From Mucilaginibacter conchicola (GTDB taxonomy: Bacteria > Bacteroidota > Bacteroidia > Sphingobacteriales > Sphingobacteriaceae): a DNA stretch of 64,000 bases. Of the stretch, positions 24,800 through 32,780 are shown piece after piece (within the stretch, counting starts at the first letter, position 1; every line of letters starts with the position of its first letter). The notes under the pieces were generated by a model. That model saw only the letters and a program-made list of their open reading frames with translations, was not told where the DNA came from and made no database searches. The stretch lies in the NCBI RefSeq assembly GCF_003432115.1, contig NZ_QWDC01000002.1, positions 558,001 to 622,000 on the forward strand. The letters are read 5' to 3'. The translations under genes were made by a program, and so were the position numbers.

Positions 24800-25368
24800 T
24801 GCCTGAAATAGTAGTAATTGGCGGGCCTAACGGGTCGGGTAAAACAACTCTTACTACTCACCTTGTTCAAAGAGGCCGTGTAAAAACTGATGTTATCAAT
24901 CCGGATAGTATTGCGCTAAATGTTTTTGGCAGTTATGACCATCATCTGAAAGCTGCAAGGGTCGCTTTATCTGATCGAGCCTCAGCTATTGATCAACTCA
25001 ACGACCTTGCTTTTGAAACCACATTTTCGGGCAGTAGCGAGATCAGGGATGTGAAAACCGCAAAAGCGAAAGGATACAAAGCAACCCTTTATTTTATAGC
25101 CCTGCAATCTGTCCTGGATAATATAATCAGGGTAGAAGAGCGCAAAACTAACCTCGGCCACAACGTAAATCTTGAGGATGTAGTAAGACGTTATCATAAA
25201 AGCCGGATCAACCTGAAAGCACACCTTTCGCTTTTTGACAAAGCTTATCTTTTTGACAATTCCGCATCGGTTCGTTCGCGTGTCGCAATTTTTGAAAATG
25301 GGCGATTGATATGGTCAAATCCTAAACATAAGAACCATCCGTTTTATACTGATATCTTAAATTCATAA
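24799..25368 (+). CDS. Zeta-toxin-like P-loop kinase (COG4185 type)
   Basis: A 189-residue P-loop protein. Walker A GGPNGSGKTT (8-17), NPDSIA (34-39), FETTFSG (72-78) and the later VEERKTNLGHNVNLEDVVRRYHKS (split here: VEERKTNLGHNV then LEDVVRRYHKS) match the predicted ATPase/kinase family COG4185, related to zeta toxins that phosphorylate UDP-N-acetylglucosamine. The usual RV..GGH is altered to ERKTNLGH. It overlaps the small upstream gene by one base. A toxin-antitoxin role is inferred from fold and layout only; housekeeping kinases of this fold also exist. Confidence 0.8.
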   Translation: MPEIVVIGGPNGSGKTTLTTHLVQRGRVKTDVINPDSIALNVFGSYDHHLKAARVALSDRASAIDQLNDLAFETTFSGSSEIRDVKTAKAKGYKATLYFIALQSVLDNIIRVEERKTNLGHNVNLEDVVRRYHKSRINLKAHLSLFDKAYLFDNSASVRSRVAIFENGRLIWSNPKHKNHPFYTDILNS

Positions 25369-25372
25369 ACCC

Positions 25373-25750
25373 ATGCTTCGTAAAATATTCCCGCTGTTTT
25401 TATTGGTAATGGCATTCAGCAGTCGACTGCATGCACAAAGTGTTGATTGCTCTAAAGCCGTAACGCAAACCGAAATGAATATTTGCTCGGCAAAAGAATT
25501 TGCTGCGGCAGACAAGGAACTCAACACCCTTTACAAACAACTCATGACGCGCCTGGCGCCTGGGTTAAAGGCAGCATTAACACAATCACAACGCAAGTGG
25601 GTAGCTTTCAGAGATGAGGAAGCTAAGATCTACGCACTGTTATACGAGGGTGGCTCAATGGCACCGTTGGCCATCAATAACTCTAAAACCCAAAGCACAA
25701 GAGCGCGCATTAAACAGTTGAAAGACCTGTTAGAAGAAACGGATCACTAA
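25373..25750 (+). CDS. LprI-like (DUF1311) secreted protein
   Basis: A 125-residue exported protein with a signal peptide ending near SRLHAQ (cut about residue 22). The mature part has the DUF1311 pattern: DCSKAVTQTEMNICSAKEF with two cysteines (26 and 38), ADKELNTLYKQLM, LTQSQRKWVAFRDEEA. M. tuberculosis LprI of this family inhibits lysozyme; activity here is unproven. It starts 4 bp after the kinase gene, but the functions look unrelated. Its stop codon overlaps the stop of the convergent DUF1835 gene (CTAA, 25747-25750), leaving no room for a terminator. Confidence 0.85.
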   Translation: MLRKIFPLFLLVMAFSSRLHAQSVDCSKAVTQTEMNICSAKEFAAADKELNTLYKQLMTRLAPGLKAALTQSQRKWVAFRDEEAKIYALLYEGGSMAPLAINNSKTQSTRARIKQLKDLLEETDH

Positions 25751-26523
25751 ACGATATTGAGTTTATCCAAATAAATATTCAACTCAGCATCCCCCAAGCC
25801 GTAAATAGGTTCGGTTTTCCAAAACTCACTATGGATGGCTAATCGGTCACTAATACCGTTATTATAGATATCCAATAGCTTTTGTTCGATGTAGTTACGG
25901 CCTTCACTATTAGTTTGAAGGCGTTTGAGGTGGGCTGACAAGGCAGGCTTAAGCGAATGCAGGTTACCCCAGAACCTTCCCGTTGCTAACCATTGTTCTA
26001 AAGTCACGGCATCTTTGGCTATATAGATATCCCATGCTTCCGTAGCCAGTTCAAAATCATAGTCGCTTAGTTGTACGCGGATGTTATCGTACAAGTATTC
26101 CAGCTCTTCGCCGGTTAGTTCGCCCATACCGCGGAAATCCGGCTTGCCGGGGAAGCTGTCGGGGCATATCAGGTAAATATTGCGTTCGGTAAGGTCGGTG
26201 TGCTGAGATAGCAGCATCATTACTCCAAGCATATTTACCTGGCAATGCAGGTCAAACTCAAACCATAGGTTGATATCCTTGTAATCTTCACTCAAACGCG
26301 CCAATGGCTCTACTACCTTTTTCTGATAATCAGCAGTGGGTTCGCCAAAAGTTTGCCCTATCCAGGCAGCGCGCTCTTTCCAAAATGCGGCTGAGTTGAT
26401 ATTTTCCAGCAGCGGGCCCTCAGATAATACTTCGCGCCAAATCAATACATCGCCGTCAATGCCGGTGCGTTCAAAGCCGTAGAGTGTAGAGTCGCCGTTG
26501 AGGATATGCAGGGTGTTGCTCAT
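25747..26523 (-). CDS. DUF1835 domain protein, unknown function
   Basis: A 258-residue cytoplasmic protein. The N-terminal LHILNGDSTLYGFERTGIDGDVLIWREVLSEGP is the DUF1835 signature, and the C-terminal part (about 165-258) looks helical. No catalytic motif is clear. An in-frame TTG seven codons upstream (26544) touches the palindromic element at 26545, so I start at the ATG at 26523 (MSNTLHIL). It is convergent with the LprI-like gene with a 4-bp overlap of stop codons. Confidence 0.82.
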   Translation of the reverse strand: MSNTLHILNGDSTLYGFERTGIDGDVLIWREVLSEGPLLENINSAAFWKERAAWIGQTFGEPTADYQKKVVEPLARLSEDYKDINLWFEFDLHCQVNMLGVMMLLSQHTDLTERNIYLICPDSFPGKPDFRGMGELTGEELEYLYDNIRVQLSDYDFELATEAWDIYIAKDAVTLEQWLATGRFWGNLHSLKPALSAHLKRLQTNSEGRNYIEQKLLDIYNNGISDRLAIHSEFWKTEPIYGLGDAELNIYLDKLNIV

Positions 26524-26544
26524 GGTGGTTGATTTTAAGGCCAA

Positions 26545-26668
26545 GTCATTTCGAACGACAGTGAGAAATCCTGTTATTCCTTACAAGCCGACTAACATGG
26601 AGTAACAAGATTTATCTTCGATGAGCTCCACTCTGTTCCGGTTCTCCTCGTACCTCGTTCGAAATGAC
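26545..26668. repeat. Dispersed palindromic element, type A, copy 2
   Basis: Begins GTCATTTCGAACGACAGTGA and ends CTCGTTCGAAATGAC, the same ends as copies at 9680 and 50781. Inner words (GAGAAATCCTG and CAAGATTTATC) are diverged. It fills most of the spacer between the divergent DUF1835 and GH78 genes; the remaining 100 bp before 26771 hold no clear promoter beyond a weak TAaaTTTT. Confidence 0.85.
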
Positions 26669-26770
26669 AATCTGTATTAACTGCTACAAGTTACATCATT
26701 ACCACATCCTTCAGCACACTTGGTATGTTAAATTTTCTTAATTTACAATGCGCTAACCAATATACCTGTC

Positions 26771-29146
26771 ATGAAACTACCTGCCAGACTCGTACTTGCA
26801 CTGCTGTGCCTTGTCGCTTTATCTCCGTTAAAAGCACAAAATATCAATCCCGATCTCCTGACCAAAAAGTGGAAGGCTCACTGGATATTCCTGCCTAACG
26901 AGCCGGACAAAACCTATGGCGTTTACCATTTCCGCAAATCGTTTGATCTGCCTACCAAACCGGCAAAGTTTGTGGTGCATGTATCAGCAGATAACCGTTA
27001 CAAACTGTATGTGAACGGCAAACTGGTATCACTGGGCCCCGCGCGTGGCGATACTTACTACTGGAACTATGAGACCGTTGATATAGCGCCTTACCTCGAA
27101 GCAGGTAAGAATACCATTGCCTCGTTGGTTTGGAACGACGGCGAAGACCGCCCCGAGGCGCAGATAACCGAATGGACAGCTTTTATCCTGCAGGGCGATA
27201 CCGAAAAAGAAGACATCATTAATACCGATAAAACCTGGCGCGGCATTCGCGATAATGCTTTTAAACCGTTAACCGGTGTTGGCTACCCCACCTATTATGT
27301 TGCCGGCCCCGGTGAGATGGTGGATATGCACCAGATGGTTAAAGACTGGCAATCCGCAGGCTTTAATGACAACGCCTGGCTGCCAGCCAAAGAACTGGAC
27401 AGAGGCCAGCCAAAAGGCATGACCGATGCTTTCGGCTGGATGTTGGTGCCATCTTCCATTCCGCAAATGGAGATGACCAACCAGCGGATCAACACCCTGC
27501 GCTATGCAAAAGGGTTTACCGCACCTACAGGCTTCCCTGCTACACAAACAGCGGTAACCATACCGGCAAATACAACAGCATCTATGCTGTTGGATCAAAC
27601 CTTCCTGACCAATGCATATCTCACCCTAAACCTGAGCGGCGGCGATAAAGCGGGTATCTCATTTACTTATTGTGAATCGCCTATGGCAAATACACGTGGC
27701 ATGGTAAAACCCAACCGTAACGAGGTAGACGGCTATAAATTTGCGGGCCGCAAGGACAGCATTATTGCAGACGGTTCGGCCGGCCAGGTGTTTACCACCA
27801 TGGCTTTCCGCACCTACAAGTATATATTGGTTAATATCACCACGCATGAACAACCGCTCACTATCAACGATATTTACGGCACCTTTACCGGTTTCCCTTT
27901 TAAAAGGCAGGCCAAACTGGAAGTAGCCGATCCCGAGATGCAGCAGATACTGGATATAGGCTGGCGCACGGCACGTTTGTGCGCGGTTGAAACCTATTTC
28001 GATTGCCCGTACTACGAGCAGCTGCAGTACATAGGCGACGGCCGTATACAGGCCATGGTATCGTACTACAATGCCGGAGACGACCGCCTGGCACGGAATG
28101 CAATTAACCTGATAGACCACTCGCGCATTGCCGAAGGCGTTACGTTGAGCAGGCACCCATCTTTTAGTCCGCAGATCATTTCTACGTTCTCATTGTGGTA
28201 TGTAGGTATGCTGCACGATTACTGGATGTACCGCAACGACCCCAAATTTGTGAAAGACAAGCTGGAAGGTGTGCGGCAAGTGCTGGCCTTTTTCAGTAAG
28301 TACCAGCAAGCTGATGGCTCGCTCAAAAAAACGCCCTACTGGACGTTTGTGGACTGGGTGAGCACCCAAGGTTGGGATTTCGGCCAATCGCCGAAGGATA
28401 AGGATGGTAACTCATCGGTACTGGATATGCAGCTGCTATGGGCCTACCAGCAGGCTGCAGAAATGGAAAGCAAACTGGGCATGCCCGCCTTTGCAACTAT
28501 GTACAATGCTAAGGCATCGCAATTAAAAACTGCTATCCAAAAGAAATACTGGGATGCCGGCCGCGGCTTGTACGCCGACAATAAAGATAAAAACACCTGG
28601 TCGCAGCATGCTAACTCGCTGGCTATTTTGAGCGGTGTGGCGCAGGGCGCAAACGTGCCTGCTATTGCCAAAAGGCTGCAAAACGATACCACCATAGTAT
28701 CCTCAACCATTTATTTTAAATACTATGTGCACCAGGCAATGGTGAAAGGCGGCCTGGGCAATAACTATGTAAAATGGCTGGATATCTGGCGCAACAACAT
28801 CAAAACGGGCCTCACTACATGGGCCGAGATCTCAGACCTGGAACATAACCGCTCTGACTGCCACGCCTGGGGTGCCAGTCCGAATATCGAATTCTTCCGT
28901 ACTGTGTTGGGGGTGGATAGTTATGCCCCGGGCTTCAGTAAAGTAAAGGTAGAGCCACACCTGGGCAGCCTGCAAAATGCAGCCGGCGAGGTACCGCATC
29001 CCAACGGCATGGTAAAAGTAAACTATCGTAAAACCGGCGCTAAATGGGCCATGGATGTGGAGCTGCCCATGCGTACCGATGGCGTGTTTATATGGAAGGG
29101 CAAAAGCTATTATTTAAAAGGCGGGAAGAATAGTTTGGGGATATAG
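26771..29146 (+). CDS. Secreted alpha-L-rhamnosidase, GH78-like
   Basis: A 791-residue exported glycosidase with a cleavable signal peptide (LSPLKAQ, about 1-23). N-terminal beta-sandwich domains (about 30-390) include RYKLYVNGKLVSLGPARGD, typical of bacterial rhamnosidases. An (alpha/alpha)6 barrel follows, with CPYYEQLQYIGDGR (the GH78 acidic motif, about 413) and DWVSTQGWDFGQ; a small C-terminal beta domain ends it. It should release terminal rhamnose from plant glycosides or pectin side chains. No SusC/D pair or regulator lies beside it, so it is not part of a visible polysaccharide-utilisation locus. Confidence 0.88.
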   Translation: MKLPARLVLALLCLVALSPLKAQNINPDLLTKKWKAHWIFLPNEPDKTYGVYHFRKSFDLPTKPAKFVVHVSADNRYKLYVNGKLVSLGPARGDTYYWNYETVDIAPYLEAGKNTIASLVWNDGEDRPEAQITEWTAFILQGDTEKEDIINTDKTWRGIRDNAFKPLTGVGYPTYYVAGPGEMVDMHQMVKDWQSAGFNDNAWLPAKELDRGQPKGMTDAFGWMLVPSSIPQMEMTNQRINTLRYAKGFTAPTGFPATQTAVTIPANTTASMLLDQTFLTNAYLTLNLSGGDKAGISFTYCESPMANTRGMVKPNRNEVDGYKFAGRKDSIIADGSAGQVFTTMAFRTYKYILVNITTHEQPLTINDIYGTFTGFPFKRQAKLEVADPEMQQILDIGWRTARLCAVETYFDCPYYEQLQYIGDGRIQAMVSYYNAGDDRLARNAINLIDHSRIAEGVTLSRHPSFSPQIISTFSLWYVGMLHDYWMYRNDPKFVKDKLEGVRQVLAFFSKYQQADGSLKKTPYWTFVDWVSTQGWDFGQSPKDKDGNSSVLDMQLLWAYQQAAEMESKLGMPAFATMYNAKASQLKTAIQKKYWDAGRGLYADNKDKNTWSQHANSLAILSGVAQGANVPAIAKRLQNDTTIVSSTIYFKYYVHQAMVKGGLGNNYVKWLDIWRNNIKTGLTTWAEISDLEHNRSDCHAWGASPNIEFFRTVLGVDSYAPGFSKVKVEPHLGSLQNAAGEVPHPNGMVKVNYRKTGAKWAMDVELPMRTDGVFIWKGKSYYLKGGKNSLGI

Positions 29147-29150
29147 GGAT

Positions 29151-29198
29151 GGTGTTCACTTTCACGCACGTGAACGCTCGTGAACAAGCGTGAACACC
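29151..29198. repeat. GTGAAC word cluster forming a hairpin
   Basis: GGTGTTCAC (29151-29159) and GTGAACACC (29190-29198) are exact reverse complements; between them is the palindrome TTCACGCACGTGAA (29161-29174) and two further CGTGAAC words. It starts 5 nt after the rhamnosidase stop and may stop or slow transcription, but lacks a T run. Confidence 0.7.
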
Positions 29199-29241
29199 TC
29201 GGCCAATTCGTGATGGTTGATTTTGTCAATAACACTCGCGC

Positions 29242-29301
29242 GTCATTGCGAGGTACGAACACGGTAAGATTCTTCTCCGCCAGCCGGCGAATCAGAATGA
29301 C
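29242..29301. repeat. Short composite palindromic element (type B/C)
   Basis: Left end GTCATTGCGAGGTACGAA is the type B end; the right end TCAGAATGAC is the end of the GTCATTCTGA variant seen at 39245. The centre GATTCTTCTCCGCCAGCCGGCG is that of type C (first 20 nt quoted in part: CTCCGCCAGCCGGCG). It looks like a fusion of two element types. Confidence 0.7.
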
Positions 29302-29313
29302 AAATAAAAGTAT

Positions 29314-29452
29314 GTCATTTCGAGCGAACAGAAGGGCAGGATCGTGCGCGGGGGTGACGAGAAATCTTCTACACGCGACATTTACAACGCAGAAGATCTA
29401 TCTACGATGAGCTTCGATTCGGTTCTCCTCGCTGTCGCTCGTTCGAAATGAC
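29314..29452. repeat. Dispersed palindromic element, type A, copy 3
   Basis: Starts GTCATTTCGAGCGAACAG and ends GTCGCTCGTTCGAAATGAC. The inner arms GAGAAATCTTCT and AGAAGATCTATC are partly decayed. It lies 12 bp after another palindromic element, so two stand in tandem. Confidence 0.85.
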
Positions 29453-29475
29453 ACGGTTCTTTGAATCAGGACCAT

Positions 29476-29593
29476 CTGCGTTAGGGATAGAAGTGGATAC
29501 CGGCGCTGCGCACAAGGCCTGTGCCATAGGCATCCCTTCGGGACAGGCGTATGAACGTATAGCCCGGCCCCGATGCACATAGGGGAAACGCCC
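29476..29593 (+). ncRNA. Candidate structured RNA or structured repeat
   Basis: A G+C-rich island in AT-rich DNA. The outer ends CTGCGTTAGGG and GGGGAAACGCCC pair through GCGTT/AACGC (29478-29482 with 29587-29591). Inside are CACA-AGGCC-TGTG (29511-29523), a TCCC-TTC-GGGA tetraloop-like hairpin (29533-29543) and the block GTATAGCCCGGCCCCG. The words TTAGGGATAGAAGTGGATAC and GGGGAAACGCCC agree with a sequence I recall as recurring in many Bacteroidetes genomes, possibly the Rfam Flavo-1 motif. No open frame fits. Strand and expression are not proven. From 29594 to 29767 I see only AT-rich DNA. Confidence 0.5.
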
Positions 29594-29767
29594 TTATTTC
29601 TTATAAACATGCAATCCTCTCCTTTCAACAAAATGTCATAAATACACCATGCGGCAAACTCAAACCGCTTTCAAAGGTTGTGCTAACAAGTATTCGCAAA
29701 TAAAGTAACATACAGATTACATTATTATAAGCCATTTGCTGTTTATTTGGCGTTGAATATTATGGGT

Positions 29768-29788
29768 AAATAATACCATTTATTATTT
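29768..29788. promoter_or_regulatory. AT-rich palindrome upstream of the glucokinase gene
   Basis: AAATAATA and TATTATTT are exact reverse complements around CCATT, 57 nt before the ATG at 29845. It could be an operator for the pentose-phosphate cluster, since it is the only symmetrical site in its leader, but simple AT content could also explain it. No clear TAnnTTTG box was found nearby. Confidence 0.35.
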
Positions 29789-29844
29789 AATTATGTGATA
29801 TTTACAGCGAATACCACATTATACATCTAATAATTACCGGGTAC

Positions 29845-30600
29845 ATGAAAACTACACCTTCCCAATTAAGGATACTTTCTGTTGATATCGGCGGTTCGAG
29901 CGTTAAGGCTACCATTTTAGACAGCAAGGGCAACCTTACTATGGATTACCAGAAAATTGCCACCCCCAAACCGGCCAATCCCGAAAACATTATAAAGGCC
30001 ATTAAAACCCTGGTGAAGAATTACCCGGAGTATGACCGCGTATCGGTTGGGTTCCCCGGCTATGTGCGCAATGGTATTGTAAAAACAGCCCCTAACCTGG
30101 GTACTGATTTTTGGGCCGATGTTGATTTCAGGAAACGTTTAACCGAAGAACTGGGCAAAGATACCCAGGTAGTTAACGATGCCGACATGCAGGGTCTTGG
30201 TGTGGTTAAAGGCAAAGGCCTTGAAATGGTGATAACACTGGGTACCGGTTTTGGTACTGCGCTGCTGATGGATGGCCACCTGCTGCCTCACCTTGAGGTA
30301 TCGCACCACCCGGTATCAAAAGGCCGCGATTACGATGAGTATATTGGCGACCGTGCACTTGACGAGATAGGCGAGAAAAAATGGAACCGCCGTATCCGCA
30401 AGGTTTTTGACATTTTAAAAACTGTATTTAATTACGACTATTTATATATAGGCGGCGGTAACTCTGACCTGCTTGACTTTAAGCTGGATAAGAATATGAA
30501 AATTGTCACCAACGCCGACGGGATAAAAGGCGGGGCGCGATTGTGGCAAGAGGATAAACATCCTGTTACCCACGTAGCAATGGCAACCCCAACTAAATAA
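29845..30600 (+). CDS. ROK-family glucokinase, polyphosphate-glucokinase-like
   Basis: A 251-residue sugar kinase that probably makes glucose 6-phosphate. The phosphate-1 loop SVDIGGSSVKATILD (about 12-26), GFPGYVRNGIVKTAPNLG, the catalytic Asp in VVNDADMQGLG and TLGTGFGTAL are present. The usual ROK zinc motif (CxCGxxGC) is missing; this and the HHPVSKGRDYDEYIG segment point to the polyphosphate glucokinase (PPGK) branch, which can use polyphosphate or ATP. It opens the pentose-phosphate cluster, 26 bp before the transketolase gene, so it would supply the substrate of Zwf. Confidence 0.85.
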   Translation: MKTTPSQLRILSVDIGGSSVKATILDSKGNLTMDYQKIATPKPANPENIIKAIKTLVKNYPEYDRVSVGFPGYVRNGIVKTAPNLGTDFWADVDFRKRLTEELGKDTQVVNDADMQGLGVVKGKGLEMVITLGTGFGTALLMDGHLLPHLEVSHHPVSKGRDYDEYIGDRALDEIGEKKWNRRIRKVFDILKTVFNYDYLYIGGGNSDLLDFKLDKNMKIVTNADGIKGGARLWQEDKHPVTHVAMATPTK

Positions 30601-30626
30601 TAATTTTCTCTTTTTTACTTACAACA

Positions 30627-32636
30627 ATGGAAAAACCGAACGAAAAACTTGAAAAATTAGCGATAGATACCGTTAGGGTATTATCGGCAGATGCAGTACA
30701 AAAAGCAAATTCGGGCCACCCGGGCACGGCAATGGCTTTGGCACCAATGGGCCATGTACTGTGGACCAAGTTTTTAAACTATAACCCGCATAACCCTGAT
30801 TTTGCTAACCGTGATAGGTTCATCCTTTCTGCTGGCCACGCATGTATCTTGCAATACAACTTCCTGTACCTTACAGGTTATGATCTGTCATTAGATGATA
30901 TCAAGAACTTCCGCCAGCTTAACAGCAAAACTGCCGGTCACCCGGAGTATGGTTTGGCACCGGGCGTTGATGTAACTACCGGCCCACTTGGTCAGGGTTT
31001 TGCAAACGGTGTGGGTTTTGCAATTGCGCAAAAACATTTGGCTGCACGTTACAACAAACCGGGCTTTGAGCTTTTTGATTACAAAGTTTACTCTATTGTA
31101 AGCGATGGCGATATGATGGAAGGTGTAACCTCTGAGGCTGCTTCATTAGCGGGTCACCTGGAGCTTGGCAACCTTATTTACTTGTACGATGATAACCATA
31201 TCTCTATTGAGGGCAGCACTAATATTGCCTTTAACGAGGATGTAAGCGCACGTTTCCGTGCTTATGGCTGGCACGTACAGGAGATAGCTGATGTTAATGA
31301 TACCCATGCTTTAGAGCTGGCATTGATAAACGCTAAATCTGAAACACAGAAACCATCACTGATCCGCGTACGTTCATTGATCGCTTATGGTAGCCCTAAC
31401 AAATCGGGTACTGCCGGTTCACACGGTTCGCCGCTGGGTGCTGATGAGATAAAACTGGTGAAAGAGTTTTTTGGCTTTGATCCTGAAAAATCATTCAACG
31501 TGCCTGATGAGGTTATTAAATACTACCGCGAAAAAGGCGAACGTGGTGTTAAAAAAGAAGAGAAATGGAACGAGCTTTTTGCTAAATACAAAGAGAAATA
31601 CCCTGAACTGGCTGCCGAGTTTGAAGCTTCGTTTAAAGGCGAACTACCAAAAGGCTGGACTGATAAATTGCCGGTATTTAAAGGATCAGATCCTAAAATG
31701 GCAACCCGCCAGGCATCTGGTAAAGTATTGAACGCTGTTGCCGGTGTATTGCCTAACCTGTTAGGTGGTGCTGCCGACTTAGCACCTTCTACAGAAACCA
31801 ACCTTAAAGAAGAAACTTCATTCACTTCAGAGAACCGTGCAGGCCGCAACTTCCACTTCGGTATCCGCGAGCATGCAATGGGTTCGGCGTTGAACGGTAT
31901 GGCTTTAACCAAAGGGTTACTGCCATTTGGTGCTACCTTCCTGCAATTTGCAGATTATATGCGCCCGCCTATCCGTTTGGCGGCCATTATGAAGATAAGC
32001 CCGATATTCGTTTACACACACGATAGCATCGGTTTAGGTGAAGATGGTACAACCCACCAACCTATAGAGCATTTGGCAACGCTGCGTGCTATCCCTAACG
32101 TAACAGTTATCCGCCCGGCTGATGCCAACGAGACCTCTTACGCATGGAAAGTAGCTATCGAGAAAAAAGGTGGCCCAACTGTATTGATATTCACCCGCCA
32201 GGCATTGCCTATCCTTGATCAGGATAAATACGGTAAAGCGGCAGACCTTGAAAAAGGTGCTTACGTTGTATCAAAAGAAAGCGGCAACGCTGACCTGATC
32301 CTGTTAGCAACCGGTTCTGAAGTTGCTTTAGTACTACAGGCACAAGAAAAACTGGAAGCAGAAGGTATCTCAACCCGTGTGGTAAGCATGCCATCATGGG
32401 AGTTATTTGAGGCACAGGATGCTGCTTACAAAGAAAGCGTATTGCCAAAAGCAAACAGAAAACGTTTAGCTGTTGAAATGGCATCACCACAAGGCTGGCA
32501 TAAATACACCACCGACGAAGGTGATACCCTTTGCATGACCACCTTTGGTGAATCTGCACCGGCTGATGACCTTTACAAACATTTCGGCTTCACCGTTGAT
32601 AATGTTGTAGCGAAAGCAAAAGCGCTTTTAAAATAA
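30627..32636 (+). CDS. tkt: Transketolase
   Basis: A 669-residue thiamine-diphosphate enzyme moving two-carbon units among sugar phosphates in the non-oxidative branch. It is a single chain containing both halves. Seen are ANSGHPGTAMALAPMGHVLW, TTGPLGQGFANGVG, the TPP motif SDGDMMEGVTSEAA followed by YDDNHISIEG, and in the second half FGIREHAMGSALNGMA and THDSIGLGEDGTTHQP. The spacer to rpiA (144 bp) is repeat-built. Confidence 0.97.
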   Translation: MEKPNEKLEKLAIDTVRVLSADAVQKANSGHPGTAMALAPMGHVLWTKFLNYNPHNPDFANRDRFILSAGHACILQYNFLYLTGYDLSLDDIKNFRQLNSKTAGHPEYGLAPGVDVTTGPLGQGFANGVGFAIAQKHLAARYNKPGFELFDYKVYSIVSDGDMMEGVTSEAASLAGHLELGNLIYLYDDNHISIEGSTNIAFNEDVSARFRAYGWHVQEIADVNDTHALELALINAKSETQKPSLIRVRSLIAYGSPNKSGTAGSHGSPLGADEIKLVKEFFGFDPEKSFNVPDEVIKYYREKGERGVKKEEKWNELFAKYKEKYPELAAEFEASFKGELPKGWTDKLPVFKGSDPKMATRQASGKVLNAVAGVLPNLLGGAADLAPSTETNLKEETSFTSENRAGRNFHFGIREHAMGSALNGMALTKGLLPFGATFLQFADYMRPPIRLAAIMKISPIFVYTHDSIGLGEDGTTHQPIEHLATLRAIPNVTVIRPADANETSYAWKVAIEKKGGPTVLIFTRQALPILDQDKYGKAADLEKGAYVVSKESGNADLILLATGSEVALVLQAQEKLEAEGISTRVVSMPSWELFEAQDAAYKESVLPKANRKRLAVEMASPQGWHKYTTDEGDTLCMTTFGESAPADDLYKHFGFTVDNVVAKAKALLK

Positions 32637-32641
32637 GACCT

Positions 32642-32778
32642 TAGTATCAGGTAGCAAGTATATAGACAGGTAACTGTTTTCTTGCTACCTGATGCTTTCT
32701 ACCTAATACCATTTAAAAGATGTTCGTAACAGGTGCAGATGTTCTGTCTTACTACCTGATACTAACTACTTGATACCA
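32642..32778. repeat. TATCAGGTAG repeat set with competing hairpins, before rpiA
   Basis: The left arm can form two exact 13-bp pairings: ATCAGGTAGCAAG (32646-32658) with CTTGCTACCTGAT (32681-32693), or TAGTATCAGGTAG (32642-32654) with CTACCTGATACTA (32752-32764). The two exclude each other. The last part, CTACCTGATACTAACTACTT, shares its words with the spacer at 54250-54336. The set fills the tkt-rpiA gap and ends 3 nt before the rpiA start. Confidence 0.85.
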
Positions 32779-32780
32779 GT

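Noticed and set aside
26771..29146. Polysaccharide-utilisation locus around GH78
   Set aside because: No SusC/SusD pair, sigma/anti-sigma pair or further glycosidase is adjacent.
29147..29844. Possible hidden gene or CRISPR-like array in the 700-bp spacer
   Set aside because: No long open frame, and the repeats are inverted and unequal, without regular spacers.
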